From the NCBI RefSeq assembly GCF_021018805.1, contig NW_026960614.1, positions 1,674,001-1,738,000 on the forward strand: a stretch of 64,000 bases of DNA, read 5' to 3'. Position numbers and translations under genes: made by a program. This stretch comes from Prinia subflava. Its lineage: Eukaryota > Chordata > Aves > Passeriformes > Cisticolidae. This document shows, one piece after another, positions 51,735 through 62,648 of the stretch (within the stretch, counting starts at the first letter, position 1; each line of letters begins with the position of its first letter). The notes below the pieces were generated by a model that made no database searches, was not told the origin of the DNA, and was given only the letters and a program-made list of their open reading frames with translations.

Positions 51735-51851
51735 TCTCAGGGTTGCTGTTCCCTGAGATTCTCCTCGGGGTTGCTGTTCCCAGAGGTAAGAAGGTTTTCT
51801 CCCAAGGTTGCTGTTCCCTGGGAGTCTCCTCAGGGTTGCTGTTCCCAGAGG
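51735..51851 (-). repeat. U5 hairpin array of LTR H copy 3
   Basis: Four stem-loops with the loop TTGCTGTT (AACAGCAA on the sense strand), centred near 51747, 51775, 51811 and 51840. Stems differ from one another; pairing is kept with a G-U in two and one mismatch in the last. Confidence 0.8.
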
Positions 51852-52541
51852 TAAGAAGGTTTTTTGTCTTCTCTTTGCCCTAAGTGTTTCACACCGAAGC
51901 CAGAGACGACAAGCTGAGTCCGCCAGTGCATGTTACCAAGGTTGTTTATTCTTCATTATCTCTCAGTTCTTTCTCAGCTCTGCCAGGCCTCCCTGGCAGG
52001 GTACATTATCTCAGTTCTTTCTCAGCTCTGCCAGGCCTCCCCAGCAGAGCAGGACACGCGGCGGACTGGGCAGATCAGAGAGCCCCGCACCTTATGTACG
52101 GTACCCTTGACCCAACCACCGGCCAAAACATACTTTTTATTTACAAAATTTTTCCAATGCCTACTACCTATGCTAACATGTCGTTTCTACTCTAAACCAG
52201 TCTCTAAAATCCAACTCAGCAAAAGATGGGGGACGAGAGCAAGAACAAGGAGCACAGGGGCCACTCCCCAATTCCTCCATCTTGTCTCTTCAACCCCATA
52301 TACTAAAAATCCTAGATTCTACATTTACATTCTATGATAAACTAACTACTACTTATTTTGAATTCTCTCAGCTTGTGATTCTTCATACAATGTGGGCATT
52401 CACTCCCATGGCCAGGGATCAGAGGCAGTGTCCTCCTGGGCTCTGTGTGAGGCTGGTTGACCCCCTTGTACAGATCCCAGACCCCCCTGTCTGGTCTCCA
52501 AACCCTCCAGGGTGGCCAGAGGGATGTTCTAGACTCCGACA
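51735..52541 (-). mobile_element. Solo LTR, hairpin family H, copy 3 (TSD ATTCTG)
   Basis: On the minus strand TGTCGGAGTC (52541) to CCCTGAGA (51735), 807 bp, flanked by ATTCTG at 51729-51734 and 52542-52547. The hairpin array is at 51735-51851, with a perfect 8-bp stem at the very LTR end (51735-51758). It splits beta3 gag matrix. Confidence 0.93.
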
Positions 52542-52944
52542 ATTCTGGATCACTCTGGGAGCTTTCTTGATTCGTGGAATTTTCATAGTTGGACGTTCCT
52601 CCATAACTGTGGAGGACCGTAACGATCTTCTTCCAGGATATAATCAAATCTGCCACTCCTGCATCTCCTGCATACAAGGTCTCAAGCAGAGTGTCTCATA
52701 ATAATTGCCGTTTCCTCTTAGAAAATACTTTCTTGGCATTAGAAAAGACACCGTGCTCTTTTTCCCACAGATACAGAGTTTTGAAAATTTCTCTGGGGAT
52801 ATTAGCAGTTTCTTGCTCCAAAATGTCTCCCCATATTATGAGCACCAACTCCTCCTGTACATCTAATGTAGGAGTTATCATTTTGCCAAAAAATTTGGTC
52901 TCCCTTACAAAAGGTGAACCGACAGGCGATTTACCTTGTCCCAT
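52542..52944 (-). pseudogene. gag: beta3 gag matrix
   Basis: ATG at 52944 starts 'MGQGKSPVGSP', with Gly2 for myristoylation and a basic stretch, followed by a helical region ('FKTLYLWEKEHGVF'). The frame ends at 52696, and the next frame ('DLIISWKKIVTVLHSYG') continues to the LTR at 52541. This fits class II matrix in position and pattern. Confidence 0.75.
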
Positions 52945-53000
52945 GGCTGTAGACCATGGTGGTGGCCACCAGATGGGGTCACTCCCTTGGGGCCATCAGA

Positions 53001-53333
53001 TGTCGCTATAGGACACGCAATGAATCACATTGACTCCATGAATTATCAGAAGGCTAGAGAGCGTTTTATTTAAAATATGATTTCTTTATATTCTTTTTAC
53101 AGAGACCAATATGATTGGTGGGCAAAATTAACATGTCTTCAACCACACTGGTTAAACCAGAGGGCCATCAAGAAGTCCCTCCTCTAAAAAGAACGACTAC
53201 AAAGATATAGTTAAGAAAACATCTCTTCTTGTTTGCAGAAAACCGTCTGGGAAAGAAATTTCACAAACCAAAACATCCTAGGCATGAAATCAGGGCTACA
53301 GGTGATGCCCTTCATCACTTGAGAATCACAACA
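53001..53333 (-). repeat. beta3 5' LTR (related to family S)
   Basis: On the minus strand from TGTTGTGATTCTC (53333) to ATAGCGACA (53001). Gaatataaag and aaataaaacgctctc follow the same arrangement as family S. The region 52945-53000 between it and the gag ATG is a short leader; a TGATGGCCCC in PBS position is not assigned. Edges are inferred. Confidence 0.6.
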
Positions 53334-53660
53334 AGCATGTTTTTATTCACAGTGTTCAGTAAAGTAGGCCAGACTTTTGTGTAACACTTGTATTGAGAAC
53401 GTGTTTTTATTCTGAAGTGATCATACAGTAATAACTAGAAGTAAATTTGATTATTTGGAAATGGGCAAATAAAAAATCATAAAAGCATCAGAAACCTTAA
53501 ACAGCTTACTGGATAGCTGCAACATTGTGATGAAGGTGATTTGTGGTGTTTATTTTCTTGGTTAGATGACCTTGGATTCGAGGTATGGTTTAAATGTTTA
53601 GTAGTATACAGCCTAATTGTCTTTGGTGTGTTTTTATTGATTAAACAAAGAAGGGAGAGA
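53334..53660. other. Unassigned AT-rich segment
   Basis: No coding pattern. It ends with a purine-rich run (53645-53660) directly before LTR X. Confidence 0.4.
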
Positions 53661-54045
53661 TGTGGGAGGGAAGAAAAGCCTTATAGAATAAGGACCTTTT
53701 CCACCTTTGTTTAATCCTGTTCACTTCTGTTCACTCTTGTTCACCAGAAAGCATTCTGGGAAAGGTTCAGCTAACAGCAAGGTAAAAAACAGGTTATATA
53801 ACCAGAGAACAAATTGTATAACTAGTGTGTTATGTGTGGGGCAGTGATTGGTTGGGGAGATGCGGGGACACAGCGTGATCTAAAAGGTGGTTGGGTAAAA
53901 GGACAGGTGAACAGCGGCAACTGCAGTGGCAGGCAGCCAATGCATGCTTGTTTTGCCTAAGTTTAGAGGACAAAAATATTGGTTTTTTGCAATAAACCAT
54001 TTTCTTCAGAACAAGCAAGAAGGAGGTCTGTGTCTCATTGCTACA
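53661..54045 (+). repeat. LTR, family X
   Basis: TGTGGGAGGGAAGAAAAGCC to CATTGCTACA, 385 bp, with aataaac at 53992. GGAGAG occurs just left (53654-53659) and just right (54048-54053), each one or two bases from the edge, a possible duplication. The right flank is ERVL pol. Confidence 0.7.
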
Positions 54046-54465
54046 TTGGAGAGCCAAGGAGTGGTCAGCAAGACCCACTCACCTTTCAACAGCCCCATTT
54101 GACCTGTGCACAAGTCGGATGGACAATGGCGATTGACAGTGGACTATTGTGGCTTGAATGAAGTTACCCCACCACTGAGTGCGGCTACGTCAGACATGCT
54201 GGAGGTTCAGTATGAACTGGAGTCCGAGGCAGAGAAGTGGTATGCCACTACTGATACTGCAAATGTGTTCTTCTCCATCCCGTTAGCAATAGAGTGTAGG
54301 CCACAGTTTGCTTTCACCTGGAGGGGTGTGCAGTACATGTGGAACTGATTGCTCCAGGGGTGAAAACACAGTCCCACCATCTGCCATGGATTGATCCAGG
54401 CTGCACTAGTGAAGGGTGAGGCTCCGGAACATCTGCACTACATTGATGACATCATTGTATGGGGG
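54046..54465 (+). pseudogene. pol: ERVL-type RT, first part
   Basis: Class III (ERVL-like) RT: 'RLTVDYCGLNEVTPPLSA', 'WYATTDTANVFFSIPLA', 'RPQFAFTWRGVQY', then after a TGA 'KHSPTICHGLIQA' and 'LHYIDDIIVWG' with YIDD at 54439-54450. The domain order is as in other ERVL elements and the minus copy at 59990-60770. It is interrupted by LTR L. Confidence 0.88.
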
Positions 54466-55525
54466 TGTCACGATCTGTTTAATGGTTGTGATGGTTCGTT
54501 TTGATTTCAAAGTGCAAAAAGAGGCAAAGAGAACTCAGTTTTAACCAAAAATCAATGTATCTTTTACTGGTACCCACAATCAATGTGCAACAGAGGAAAA
54601 AGGAGAGAAAGAGAAAGGGAGAGGAGAGAAAAGAGAAAACAAGGGGGTTATAGCTACCAATGGGAGACGCGAGTCCTCCTGACACTGAGCCAATAGACCA
54701 CCTTCAAAGTCCTTGTGGCACGTGCCAATAGATCCATCTTCTCTGTCGGGGAGGTCTCAGAGGTGGTAAAGTTGTTGGGGCTTCTTATAGTCCTTTTCAG
54801 GGCGAGGGGCAGCTTGCCAGGAGGAGTGGTAGATCTCGTGAGCGGTGCCGTCTTGTTGCTCCATTGAGGGAACAGGTCGGTGTGGGATTGCATTTTATGG
54901 AAATGGTTTGTTCTGGCTCACCCCTGGGAAATGTACGGTTTATCCCAAGTCTGGATCCTCCCTGCAGTATCCTGTATCTGTAACCTCATTGGCTGGAGAA
55001 TGTTACCGCGCCCCTTTGAACCTCTGTGATAAGAATGCTAAGGCAGAAGGCTCTGCCCCTCTTGCCCCTCTACCCCTGGAGGCCTCCTGATGCTCCCTTT
55101 CCCTCTCCTCCCTTCCCCCCCCTTTCCCTTCCCCTCTCCCTGAGTGAATAAACCCTCACCTCATCAGCATCCCACCGGCATCTGAGTCTCTTTGCCTGCC
55201 AGCGCGGGAACACCACGACCCCAAAAGACCCCGGGGGTCTCCGGGGGGCACTCCCCGGGGACCCCCCATAAATTTAAACAACAACAGGTCAGTACAGCAC
55301 AGCTAGTTCGTCCAGCAGCAAACACAGCCCAGGCACCTGTGACGGGTCCATTGTTCTTCCCACGGGCTAGTGGGCACACCTGCAGGACTTTGGCAGGTTT
55401 CCATCTCAGCCTATGCCAAGCCAGGTGGACTGAGTCAGGGGTCTCTATGGTCTCAGCCCCCTTTCCCCCCCATCCTTCTGTGGCAATCGGGAGGCAAATG
55501 AAGGGTCTTTGGACCGACTCTCACA
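54466..55525 (-). mobile_element. LTR, family L, with nested LTR K (TSD GGGGG/GAGGG)
   Basis: Edges TGTCACGATC (54466) and CTCTCACA (55525) with GGGGG at 54461-54465 and GAGGG at 55526-55530 (4 of 5). The reverse strand has tataagaagcc (about 54785) as TATA-like, so minus orientation is more likely. LTR K copy 2 lies inside. Confidence 0.75.
54881..55286 (+). mobile_element. Solo LTR, family K, copy 2 (TSD GGTCGG/GGTCAG)
   Basis: TGTGGGATTGCATTTTAT to AAACAACAACA, 406 bp, flanked by GGTCGG (54875-54880) and GGTCAG (55287-55292). Pyrimidine tract and gaataaac (55145) as in copy 1. Confidence 0.9.
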
Positions 55526-55770
55526 GAGGGAACACAGCAACAGAAGTATTTGAGAAAGAAGAAAAGATCATTCAGATTCTCCTGGAAGCCAGCTTTGCCA
55601 TCAAAAAGAGTAAGGTCAAGGGACCTGCCCAAGAAATACAGTTCCTGGGAGTAAAGCGGCAAGACAGATGGCATCAGATATGCACCAAGGTCATCAACAA
55701 GATCACAGCAATGTCTCCACCAACCAGCAGGAAGGAAACGGAAGCTTTCCTAGGTGCCATAGGAACATAA
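55526..55770 (+). pseudogene. pol: ERVL-type RT, second part
   Basis: Continues the RT after LTR L: 'IIQILLEASFAIKKSKVKG', 'AQEIQFLGVKRQD', 'ITAMSPPTSRKETEAFLGA', the thumb pattern of ERVL RT. It ends at a junction with gamma3 gag near 55775. Confidence 0.85.
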
Positions 55771-56694
55771 GTGCCAGCCATCAACTTTCATTTATTAAGG
55801 TCTGTTATTGAAAACAGAACTTTTACTAATATTACACCATCTGCACCTACTACACGATGGAGAGGAGCCTCTTTATGCCCCAGTTCCCTCATAATATCAG
55901 TCTCAGTAGCTTGATTGTCTGTTGCCCCCTCACACCTGCAATTAGGACCATAAGATCTAAATACTCCTCCTAATCGAGATGATGTTTAGAACAAATTTGT
56001 CCTATGCTGAATATAGAACATCAACACTTTAACCATTTTCCTTGATTCTCCTTTTTAAGAGCCAGCACAAAAGGGTCTGAGGGGACTGAATTCAAGCCAC
56101 AATCTTTCTACCATTCTGGATGATTCCTTAAAGAGAAAAACATATCAGCATACACAACCTCATCCCATTTCTGTTCTCATCTTAAAAACAACATTAGCTG
56201 TACCAATGCATTATAGTTCAAGGTTCCATTTAGTGGCCATTTTTCTGCAGAGTTTAGTTTGTACAATGGCCACCATTAATTACAATACTTAATCAAATTC
56301 TCCCTGGTAGCTGTTCCCCCGGGGGCTTTCTGATCTTTCTCCTATGTCACAAAATGCAACCAAGTGGGGATTTTTTCAGAATGATTCCTTAAGATTGTCC
56401 ACTACCCATCTCCAAATAGTAGACCCAAAATGTTACAATATGGATACAAATAAAAAACAACGATTGATAAAACCAAGTTAAATACAAAATTCCAGAATAC
56501 CAAATAACCCACCTAATGCGCTGGAAGATCCACACGCCTTACAAGGGCAGCATTCCCAAAAGAATCCCTTATTAATAGATGGGATCTTACTTGAGCTCCA
56601 GACTGATCCAGGGATCTGTGGTATTCTTCAGGAAAGTCCTGGTGCTGGTAAAGATCCAGAGATCCCTTGGATCCACGGGAGATCAGGTAGAGTG
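55771..56694 (-). pseudogene. gag: gamma3 gag leader and matrix
   Basis: On the minus strand, phrases in several frames show class I matrix: 'KSPLGCIL', 'LIKYCN', 'WWPLYKLNSAEKWPLNGTL' and 'YADMFFSL'. Many stops, so old. It resembles gamma1 matrix in pattern but is clearly a different lineage. The leader runs between the PBS (56695-56712) and the gag start near 56420. Confidence 0.75.
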
Positions 56695-56712
56695 TCCCAT
56701 CTAGAGGTGCCA
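56695..56712 (-). promoter_or_regulatory. gamma3 primer-binding site (putative)
   Basis: On the minus strand TGGCACCTCTAGATGGGA, four bases after the LTR end at 56717, with the same TTTT lead-in as gamma1 and gamma2. Confidence 0.55.
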
Positions 56713-56716
56713 AAAA

Positions 56717-56799
56717 TGATACTGAAATTGACCAGAAAGAAACTTTCTAACACAGTTTTGAGTATTAGAAAGTAGGCATTCTTTATTGCAGTGCACTGG
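56717..56799 (-). repeat. gamma3 LTR, R-U5 part
   Basis: On the minus strand aataaag (56780s) to CAGTATCA. Continues at 57822-57891 and 59742 rightward once LTR A and LTR M are removed. Confidence 0.75.
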
Positions 56800-57821
56800 T
56801 GTCTTGGGTTACAATGAAAAGGTGTAACCAAAAGTATGCATTCTATTACTATCTCCATAAACTGTTAAAATAGGTGGAGAAGTGTTCTTTATCTTCTCCA
56901 TGAGTCAGTCCTGATAACTCCCTCTGGAGAGCTATCTCTGCTAATGGGCCATCAAGGTCTCATAGCATGATTTACAGAATTACATAATCCCATTCTGAGA
57001 TGACCCACTCAGGGGGAAGACTCAAACATTCCTACCTGTATATAATCTGAGACATAGAACACCACGGGAGCACTACCACTGGATTCCCAGAGTGATAGTG
57101 GAGGGTAAAAAAAAAAAAAAAAATTCTGTATGGCTAACTACGGGTGGTGGGGAGCTAGAAGACACACGGCCTGAAACCTGACGCAGCCTGGCCTTGGAAC
57201 AGACGTCAGCTTACTGCAACCAGCCTCATACTATTGTTTTAATTGATTCAAGTGTGACTCCAGCCTGGGAGATGATTGGGAAGCATTGTTTTAACCAAAT
57301 CAAGTATAACTCAGGGTAAAGCATAAGCATGATTTAAGATAGTAACTAAGGATTAGAGCCAGTAGCTAAGGGGGGAGGGTGCTAGTTAACGTATGCGTGA
57401 CTTGAAGGTATAAAATCACAAACCAACTTTGTATCCTCGGGCACAAGATTTGGGTGTCCCATCACCCCTGTGTCCCGCGTGCTCAAATAAAGAACTGCAT
57501 ATGATCGCCTTTGTGTGGTTATGTGTTTTCCTATGCTAACAAGAGGACAAGAGTTCAATACTCACCACTGGACCTCCAGAGAGAGACCAGATCTTTTTAC
57601 AGGATCACCACTTCGACAAAACCACATCCATAACTCCAGCAGGACTGTAGCCACCATTTAATCAGACTGCTACCACCACCCTGATCAACAGGGTGTCAGG
57701 TTGTATTCTGAGTCTGTCAGTTAAAGTCAGTGTTTCTGTACTGTTGCTTTTATTTTAATTTTCCTATTAAATTGTACCTCTGACTTGGAATCTCCCGCTG
57801 GTTTGTTTTCAAACTAGTACA
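56800..57821 (+). mobile_element. ERVL-type LTR, family A, copy 3 (TSD ACTGG)
   Basis: TGTCTTGGGTTACAATG to ACTAGTACA, flanked by ACTGG at 56795-56799 and 57822-57826. It contains the solo LTR 57093-57541. It sits within the gamma3 LTR. Confidence 0.92.
57093..57541 (+). mobile_element. Solo gamma LTR (subfamily b; TSD AGAG)
   Basis: TGATAGTGGAGGG to CTATGCTAACA, 449 bp, flanked by AGAG at 57089-57092 and 57542-57545. Closest to the gamma2 5' LTR (39507-39957). A poly-A run at 57107-57122 replaces the shorter run of the relatives. aataaag at 57486. Confidence 0.93.
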
Positions 57822-57891
57822 ACTGGTCATTCAGAGGATCCTTTCATTAATCAAGTGCCCAGAGCATTGGGTAAACAGCGTTGTCTTGGTT
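57822..57891 (-). repeat. gamma3 LTR, middle part
   Basis: 70 bp between the two ERVL-type LTRs. They join 56717-56799 and 59742 onward into one minus-strand LTR. Confidence 0.65.
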
Positions 57892-59741
57892 TGTAAGACG
57901 GGTGTCTGCTAAGGAAGGCAGGAGCCTCCCTTGGAATTGAAAATATGACCCCCTTCCCTCTGAATTATTATAATTTTGAAATTAAGGGATTTTCAGGCAA
58001 AGATATGGGAAAAGAAAGAACAGTTCTTTACTAGTATGTAAAACAAGGTAAACAAACAACAGCAGTGGCAGTGATAACAAACAAAACCAGAAACCCAGTA
58101 GCAGGCTTCTTGACTGCAAGCACTTTCCCCTTTGGTGTAGTTACAGTCACAGCTGTTAAGGGTGCTGGTGGCTCCCATTTAGGCAAGGTGGGTGTGATGA
58201 CTCCTCCGTTGCTGTAGGGGGCGCTGTGGCACGAGTTTCAGCCATCTCTTTCTACGTGGTAATGGCAGACGCAGCCGGCAGAAATGGATGGAGAGAAGGC
58301 TTCCTTTATGAACTCACAAGGGGAGCTGATCCTGGTGCCCTCCTTGGATAGTGTTATAAATGCCAATCCAAAAGTCCAATTAAAAATATAATTTGGTTTA
58401 TTAAAAAAATCAAATTACAGAATTTCGGTAAAAACTCCAGCGGAGTTACGTTGACGATGACCCAGGAAATCGTCAAAGGGTGAACTGGGACGCAGTATCT
58501 GGCACACTGCCGCCCCCCCCAAAGTTCACAAATTTGCCTCGTTTGGGGCTCAGGTTTTATACACTTTATTTTGTCCCTGGCACAAGATCTCCCCACAGTC
58601 TCTTTGTTCCCGGGACTGGTTATTCGAATTCATAGTGGTCCTTGGTCTGTTGAAAAGATTTTCCTCTGGTAGTGTGAGGTGCCAATTTCGGGCTTCCCAT
58701 GGGTGAATGGAAACTGAGGTTTGTGAATGGAAGGGCGTTCTTCTCCAGGGATCTAGGTGATGATGGTGCTCTGATGGCTCTGCTGCCCACGGGAGGAGAA
58801 CTGATTTCTTATCTTAATGTGTCCTTCTTTCAGATGCCAATCTCCTCATCTTCAGTTCCCAGCACCTTATTGTGTCCCCCTGAATAGTAGTTACTGGGTG
58901 GTGCCGGCCTAGGAATTCTAATTCCATGCCTGGCTGGAATTTAAGTTACAATTTATTTTACATTTTACCAAACCATGATTTTATTATATTATTATCCCCA
59001 AAAAACACGAATTAACCTGCTACATTTATTACAGATAGCAAAAGTAGCTGTAGCAGGAACCTTGGAGTAGCAAGCTGGGAAGGCAGGGATGAGCAAAGTC
59101 TTGGAGTGGTAGATGAGATGTATCAGAAACTCAGAAGCTATAGCTGAAACCACGGGTATTCCTGGCAGGGCAGAGGGTGCACATTACAGTGTATCAAAGA
59201 AAAACCTCAGAGCAGTGACGAAAAACAGCAGGGGTGGGGCAGGGGCATCTCGGCTCCAAGCAGGGCAAGGGCAAAGCTCCCTGGGAGGGGAAAGGGGTCG
59301 GGATCATGGGGTTTTCCCCTGAGGCACCTGAGAAGACACTGAAAGTTTTTTCTTAGTGAGGTAGGGTCTTAATAAGGTCCCAGTGCAACAGCTGCTCTTA
59401 TGAGCAGAGCTCCACTCATGGTAGAAGGCAGAAGAAGACAAAACCCCACAGTGGTGGTGAATTCTTCCCACGACTGCAGCCTCCTTCCCCTCTGAATGCG
59501 GGGAGTGCAAGAGAGCTAGGAGCTGCCCCAGCCCCTTCTTTTGCCACCCAATTCTCACAGTGTCTCTGCCCCTCTGAGAGAAACCCTCAGATAAGAGAAG
59601 TGCAGCCAGATGCCCTCCTCCCCTGATCTTTGCCACTTCTTTTGTCTCTCTTAAGTACCCAGTCCTTATGGTTCCTTACTGAGAAATGGGACAAAATTCC
59701 ATGAGAGAAAGGAACAAAAGGACAAATCCTAAACCCCAACA
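57892..59741 (+). mobile_element. ERVL-type LTR, family M, copy 3 (TSD AGCGT/AGCCT)
   Basis: TGTCTTGGTTTGTAAG to TAAACCCCAACA, flanked by AGCGT (57887-57891) and AGCCT (59742-59746). It contains the solo LTR 58352-59033. Net length is about 1160 bp. Confidence 0.85.
58352..59033 (-). mobile_element. Solo LTR, family D, copy 2 (TSD GATAG)
   Basis: On the minus strand TGTAATAAATGTAGCAGG (59033) to GGCATTTATAACA (58352), 682 bp, flanked by GATAG at 58347-58351 and 59034-59038. Same family as the J 5' LTR at 14553-15068. Confidence 0.88.
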
Positions 59742-59920
59742 AGCCTTTGTCATACACACTGATTGCATATTCATTAGCTATACCCCCCCCTTACTTCCCA
59801 TGTATGTATTACTGAATTTTACATAATTGCACTCCTTATTGGAAGTCCTTGCATGGTTCTTTGAGGGTCTTTGGTGGTCTTTAATGCCCAGTGTCCTTCT
59901 GAAGTGGCTGTTCCTCGACC
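59742..59920 (-). repeat. gamma3 LTR, U3 part
   Basis: Minus-strand continuation with a TATA-like ggtatagc (reverse of about 59780). The 5' edge is not certain; ERVL-like pol begins to the right near 59990. Confidence 0.5.
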
Positions 59921-59989
59921 CCTGTTGTTTTGTATAACTTCTGCTTTGTCAGCCTTGCAGAGCTGAGCTGGCATCCTACTTGCGTTTTG

Positions 59990-60770
59990 AATGACTTCTG
60001 TTTGCCTAAGTTACACCCTTTATGAACTTCTCCAAGGTTCTGTTCTGTTCTACTGTCCTGATCACTATCTTGTTAACCACATCCATAGGCACATGACTGT
60101 GTCAATCCTTCCATTTGACTCCAAAGAACTGGATGTCCCATGCAGGTCCCTTGACCTTGCTTTTCTTTATGGCAAACCCAGTTTTCAGAACATTCTGAAC
60201 TATTCTTTTTCCCTTCTCAAACACTTCTGCCTTACTGCCACGCACAGTGATGTCATGAACGTATTATAGATGTTGTGGGGCATCATCCATTTCCAGTACA
60301 CTTTGGATCAGTCCATGAGAGATGGTAGGGCTGTGTTTCCACCCCTGGGGCAGTCGATTCCAGGTGTATTGGACACCCTGCCACATGAAAGCAAACTGTG
60401 ATCTGCACTCTGCTGCCAAAGGAATTGAGAAAAATGCATTGGCAATGCCAAGTGCAGCATACCACCTGGCTGCCTTTGACTCCAGTTCATATTAGAGCTC
60501 TAACATGTCCAGTACAGCAGCACTCAGTGGGGGCGTTACTTCATTCAGGCCACGATGGTCTACTGTTAACCTCCACCCTCCATCAGACTTTTGCACTGGC
60601 CACATGGCACTACTAAAAGGTGAGTGAGTCTTGCTGATCGCTCCTTGGCTCTCCTTATCCACCTTTTCTTTGTCACTTCTGGGGGCCATTACTGTAGTTA
60701 TTGTTTGAGTTCCTATCTCAGCCATAGTGTCCTCAAATGCAGTTTGGGTCCCTGCCTCAGCCACACTCTT
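59990..60770 (-). pseudogene. pol: ERVL-type RT (minus copy)
   Basis: The frame 60492-60764 starts with the ERVL phrase 'AEAGTQTAFEDTMAEIGTQT', then 'ISKTHSPF', 'GGWRLTVDHRGLNEVTPPLSA'. Downstream in other frames: 'ANAFFSIPLA', 'RLPQGWKHSPTI', and a decayed active site reading YVHD in place of YIDD, then 'KSKVKGPAWDIQFFGVKWKD'. Several stops. The plus copy at 54046-55770 is the same family. Confidence 0.85.
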
Positions 60771-61417
60771 CTGACAGTACTGAACTGTGGCTCAATAGGC
60801 ATAGGCCAGGCCCTTGTGCAGGGCGAGAATCTGCTGGGTTTCATCAGGGTAGGTAAGGCACCCTTGTATCAGGTGATGTGTCAGTTTGCCAGGCTTCATT
60901 ACCTATTTAGGTGTAGAGTCCCAGGCAAGGGGAGGTGATAACCACTCTAGGAACCTGCTCAAATCCTTCTGCACACCCTGCCACCCAGGGACCAGCCGCT
61001 TCAGGGCACACTTCAATATCTCTTCACCTACAGTTTGTTTTGTCTTACAGGAGGATGACACCAGATTACACAAACCCCGTAGTGTACCAAAAGCATTAGT
61101 TAATAGTATTAACAGTATCCAACAGCTTACATAAGGATGAACAAGGAATTCGACAGCCTGCATTCTAAAACAATCTACATCAGTCCCAAATAGGGAGAGG
61201 TATTCTCTCATCATCCCCAGAAAACAGATTCTCTTAGCATGACAAAGCCATTAATGTTACAGCAAAGCACAGAGACATTGTTTGTATTAACATGTTCCCA
61301 AACTCAATAAAACAGAGATAAGCTGCGTACCTGACAAACTCCATGTCCCGTACAGAAGCTTGCTACTCAATACCTACTATTACTACACCATGCAAGATAT
61401 ATAACTGCTATTGTCTT
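60771..61417 (-). pseudogene. ERVL-type region upstream of RT (gag mostly lost)
   Basis: Only about 650 bp lie between the PBS and RT, far less than a gag gene. The frame 60903-61214 (103 codons) has no clear signature. A large deletion is likely. Confidence 0.5.
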
Positions 61418-61435
61418 GGCCCACACTGGGTGCCA
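61418..61435 (-). promoter_or_regulatory. ERVL-type primer-binding site (putative)
   Basis: On the minus strand TGGCACCCAGTGTGGGCC next to the LTR. It is partly like the tRNA-Lys site; assignment is tentative. Confidence 0.5.
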
Positions 61436-61443
61436 AAAAGGAC

Positions 61444-62011
61444 TATGGTGGGTTGATCTTACCAGGATGCCAGGTACCCACCAAGATGCTCTAAACATTC
61501 CCCTTCTCATCTGAAGAGGGGAGAGAAAATATTACAGAAAACAACTTGGAGATTGAGATAAGATAGTTTACTAAAGCAAAAGCAAAAGTTTTCATGTGAA
61601 CAAGCAAAGAGGAAAAAAAATTATCCTCTAGTTCCTATCAAGCACTGTCTGGCAACTTAATGGGAAGTAGGGCTTCAGCACACATAGCGGTTGCTCTGAA
61701 GGAATGCCCCTCTTTTCCTCCTCCTTTTCTTAGCTTTTATTTCTGACCTGATGTCATATGGAATGGAAAAATCCCTCTGGCTAGTTTGGGTCAGCTGTCC
61801 TGGTTGTGTGTCCTCCTAGGATCTTGCCCACCCATAGCCTACCAATGGGGGGCAGAATGTTGGAAAGGCAGTGCTGATGCTGTGCCAACACTGCTCAGTA
61901 GTAGCCAAAACACTGGTGTGATATCAGCACCTTTCTAGCTACCAATGCAAAGCAAAGCACTGTGAGAGCCCCTTTAAGGAAATAAACTCCATCTCAGCCA
62001 CACTCAATATA
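61444..62011 (-). repeat. ERVL-type 5' LTR, family Y
   Basis: 568 bp between a decayed TG..GGTGGGTTGA edge at 61444 and ACTCAATATA at 62011. It has the 'gatgccaggtacccacc' and 'ctccatctcagcca' phrases that I associate with an avian ERVL-type LTR. The PBS on its left side implies minus orientation. Confidence 0.65.
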
Positions 62012-62648
62012 GCATCATAGGTGCCTGATTCTCAGCTTTGGGTGTCCTTTGCTGCTGAAGCTGCAGTTTTGGAAGACAAATTGTTGCTTGTACTTTAGTC
62101 AAATCAATATCCAGTCCTAATCCTTCCTGAAAAAGAGGATTGGGAACAATATTGCCAGTCTTACTAATTGTCCTTTTACCCTTCACATCCTTGAGGCATT
62201 GCCTTCTGTAAGGCCCTGTCCTAATCAAGGTTAGCCAGATCACCCTCACATATCCTTCATGGCGTCTTTATAGCTGGTCCTGGGTTTCCAACACACACAC
62301 ACACAAACACACAAAGAGCACCCAACAGGCTCTGCTCAGTGGCATCCCTTCCAATGCAGGAGTTCCAGATCTTGGCCGCTTGTATTATCAAGTGAGAAAA
62401 AATGGAGACCAGATCCTTTTTCTCACAAGAATCTCTTATTGCTCAGAAAGAAGGCTTTTCCATTGAAAATTTCCCCCTCTCAAAGTGACTGGATCCCCAG
62501 ATATTGATGGAATTTGCTACTTCCAAAACATTGTGTTCCTACCCTGCTCACTATCAGTCTAAACCATCAAGCCCATTCTACATGGAGAAATCCACCTTCT
62601 AGGCTTTCTGATGCCAGACCTTGGCCGACTGCCAGGGGCCCAACCAGT
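62012..62648. other. Unassigned segment with a short (CA)n
   Basis: The minus frame 62004-62249 (81 codons) has no recognised family. A (CA)n tract is at 62290-62312. No LTR edges seen. Confidence 0.4.

Larger units (their letters stand above)
45467..53333 (-). mobile_element. Betaretrovirus-like provirus beta3
   Basis: Minus strand from a probable 5' LTR (53001-53333) through gag matrix (ATG at 52944), Pro-rich region, capsid, nucleocapsid, dUTPase, protease, RT, RNase H to integrase at 45467. Env and 3' LTR are missing where LTR W abuts. Interrupted by LTR H copy 3 and LTR M copy 2, both with exact duplications. Confidence 0.88.
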
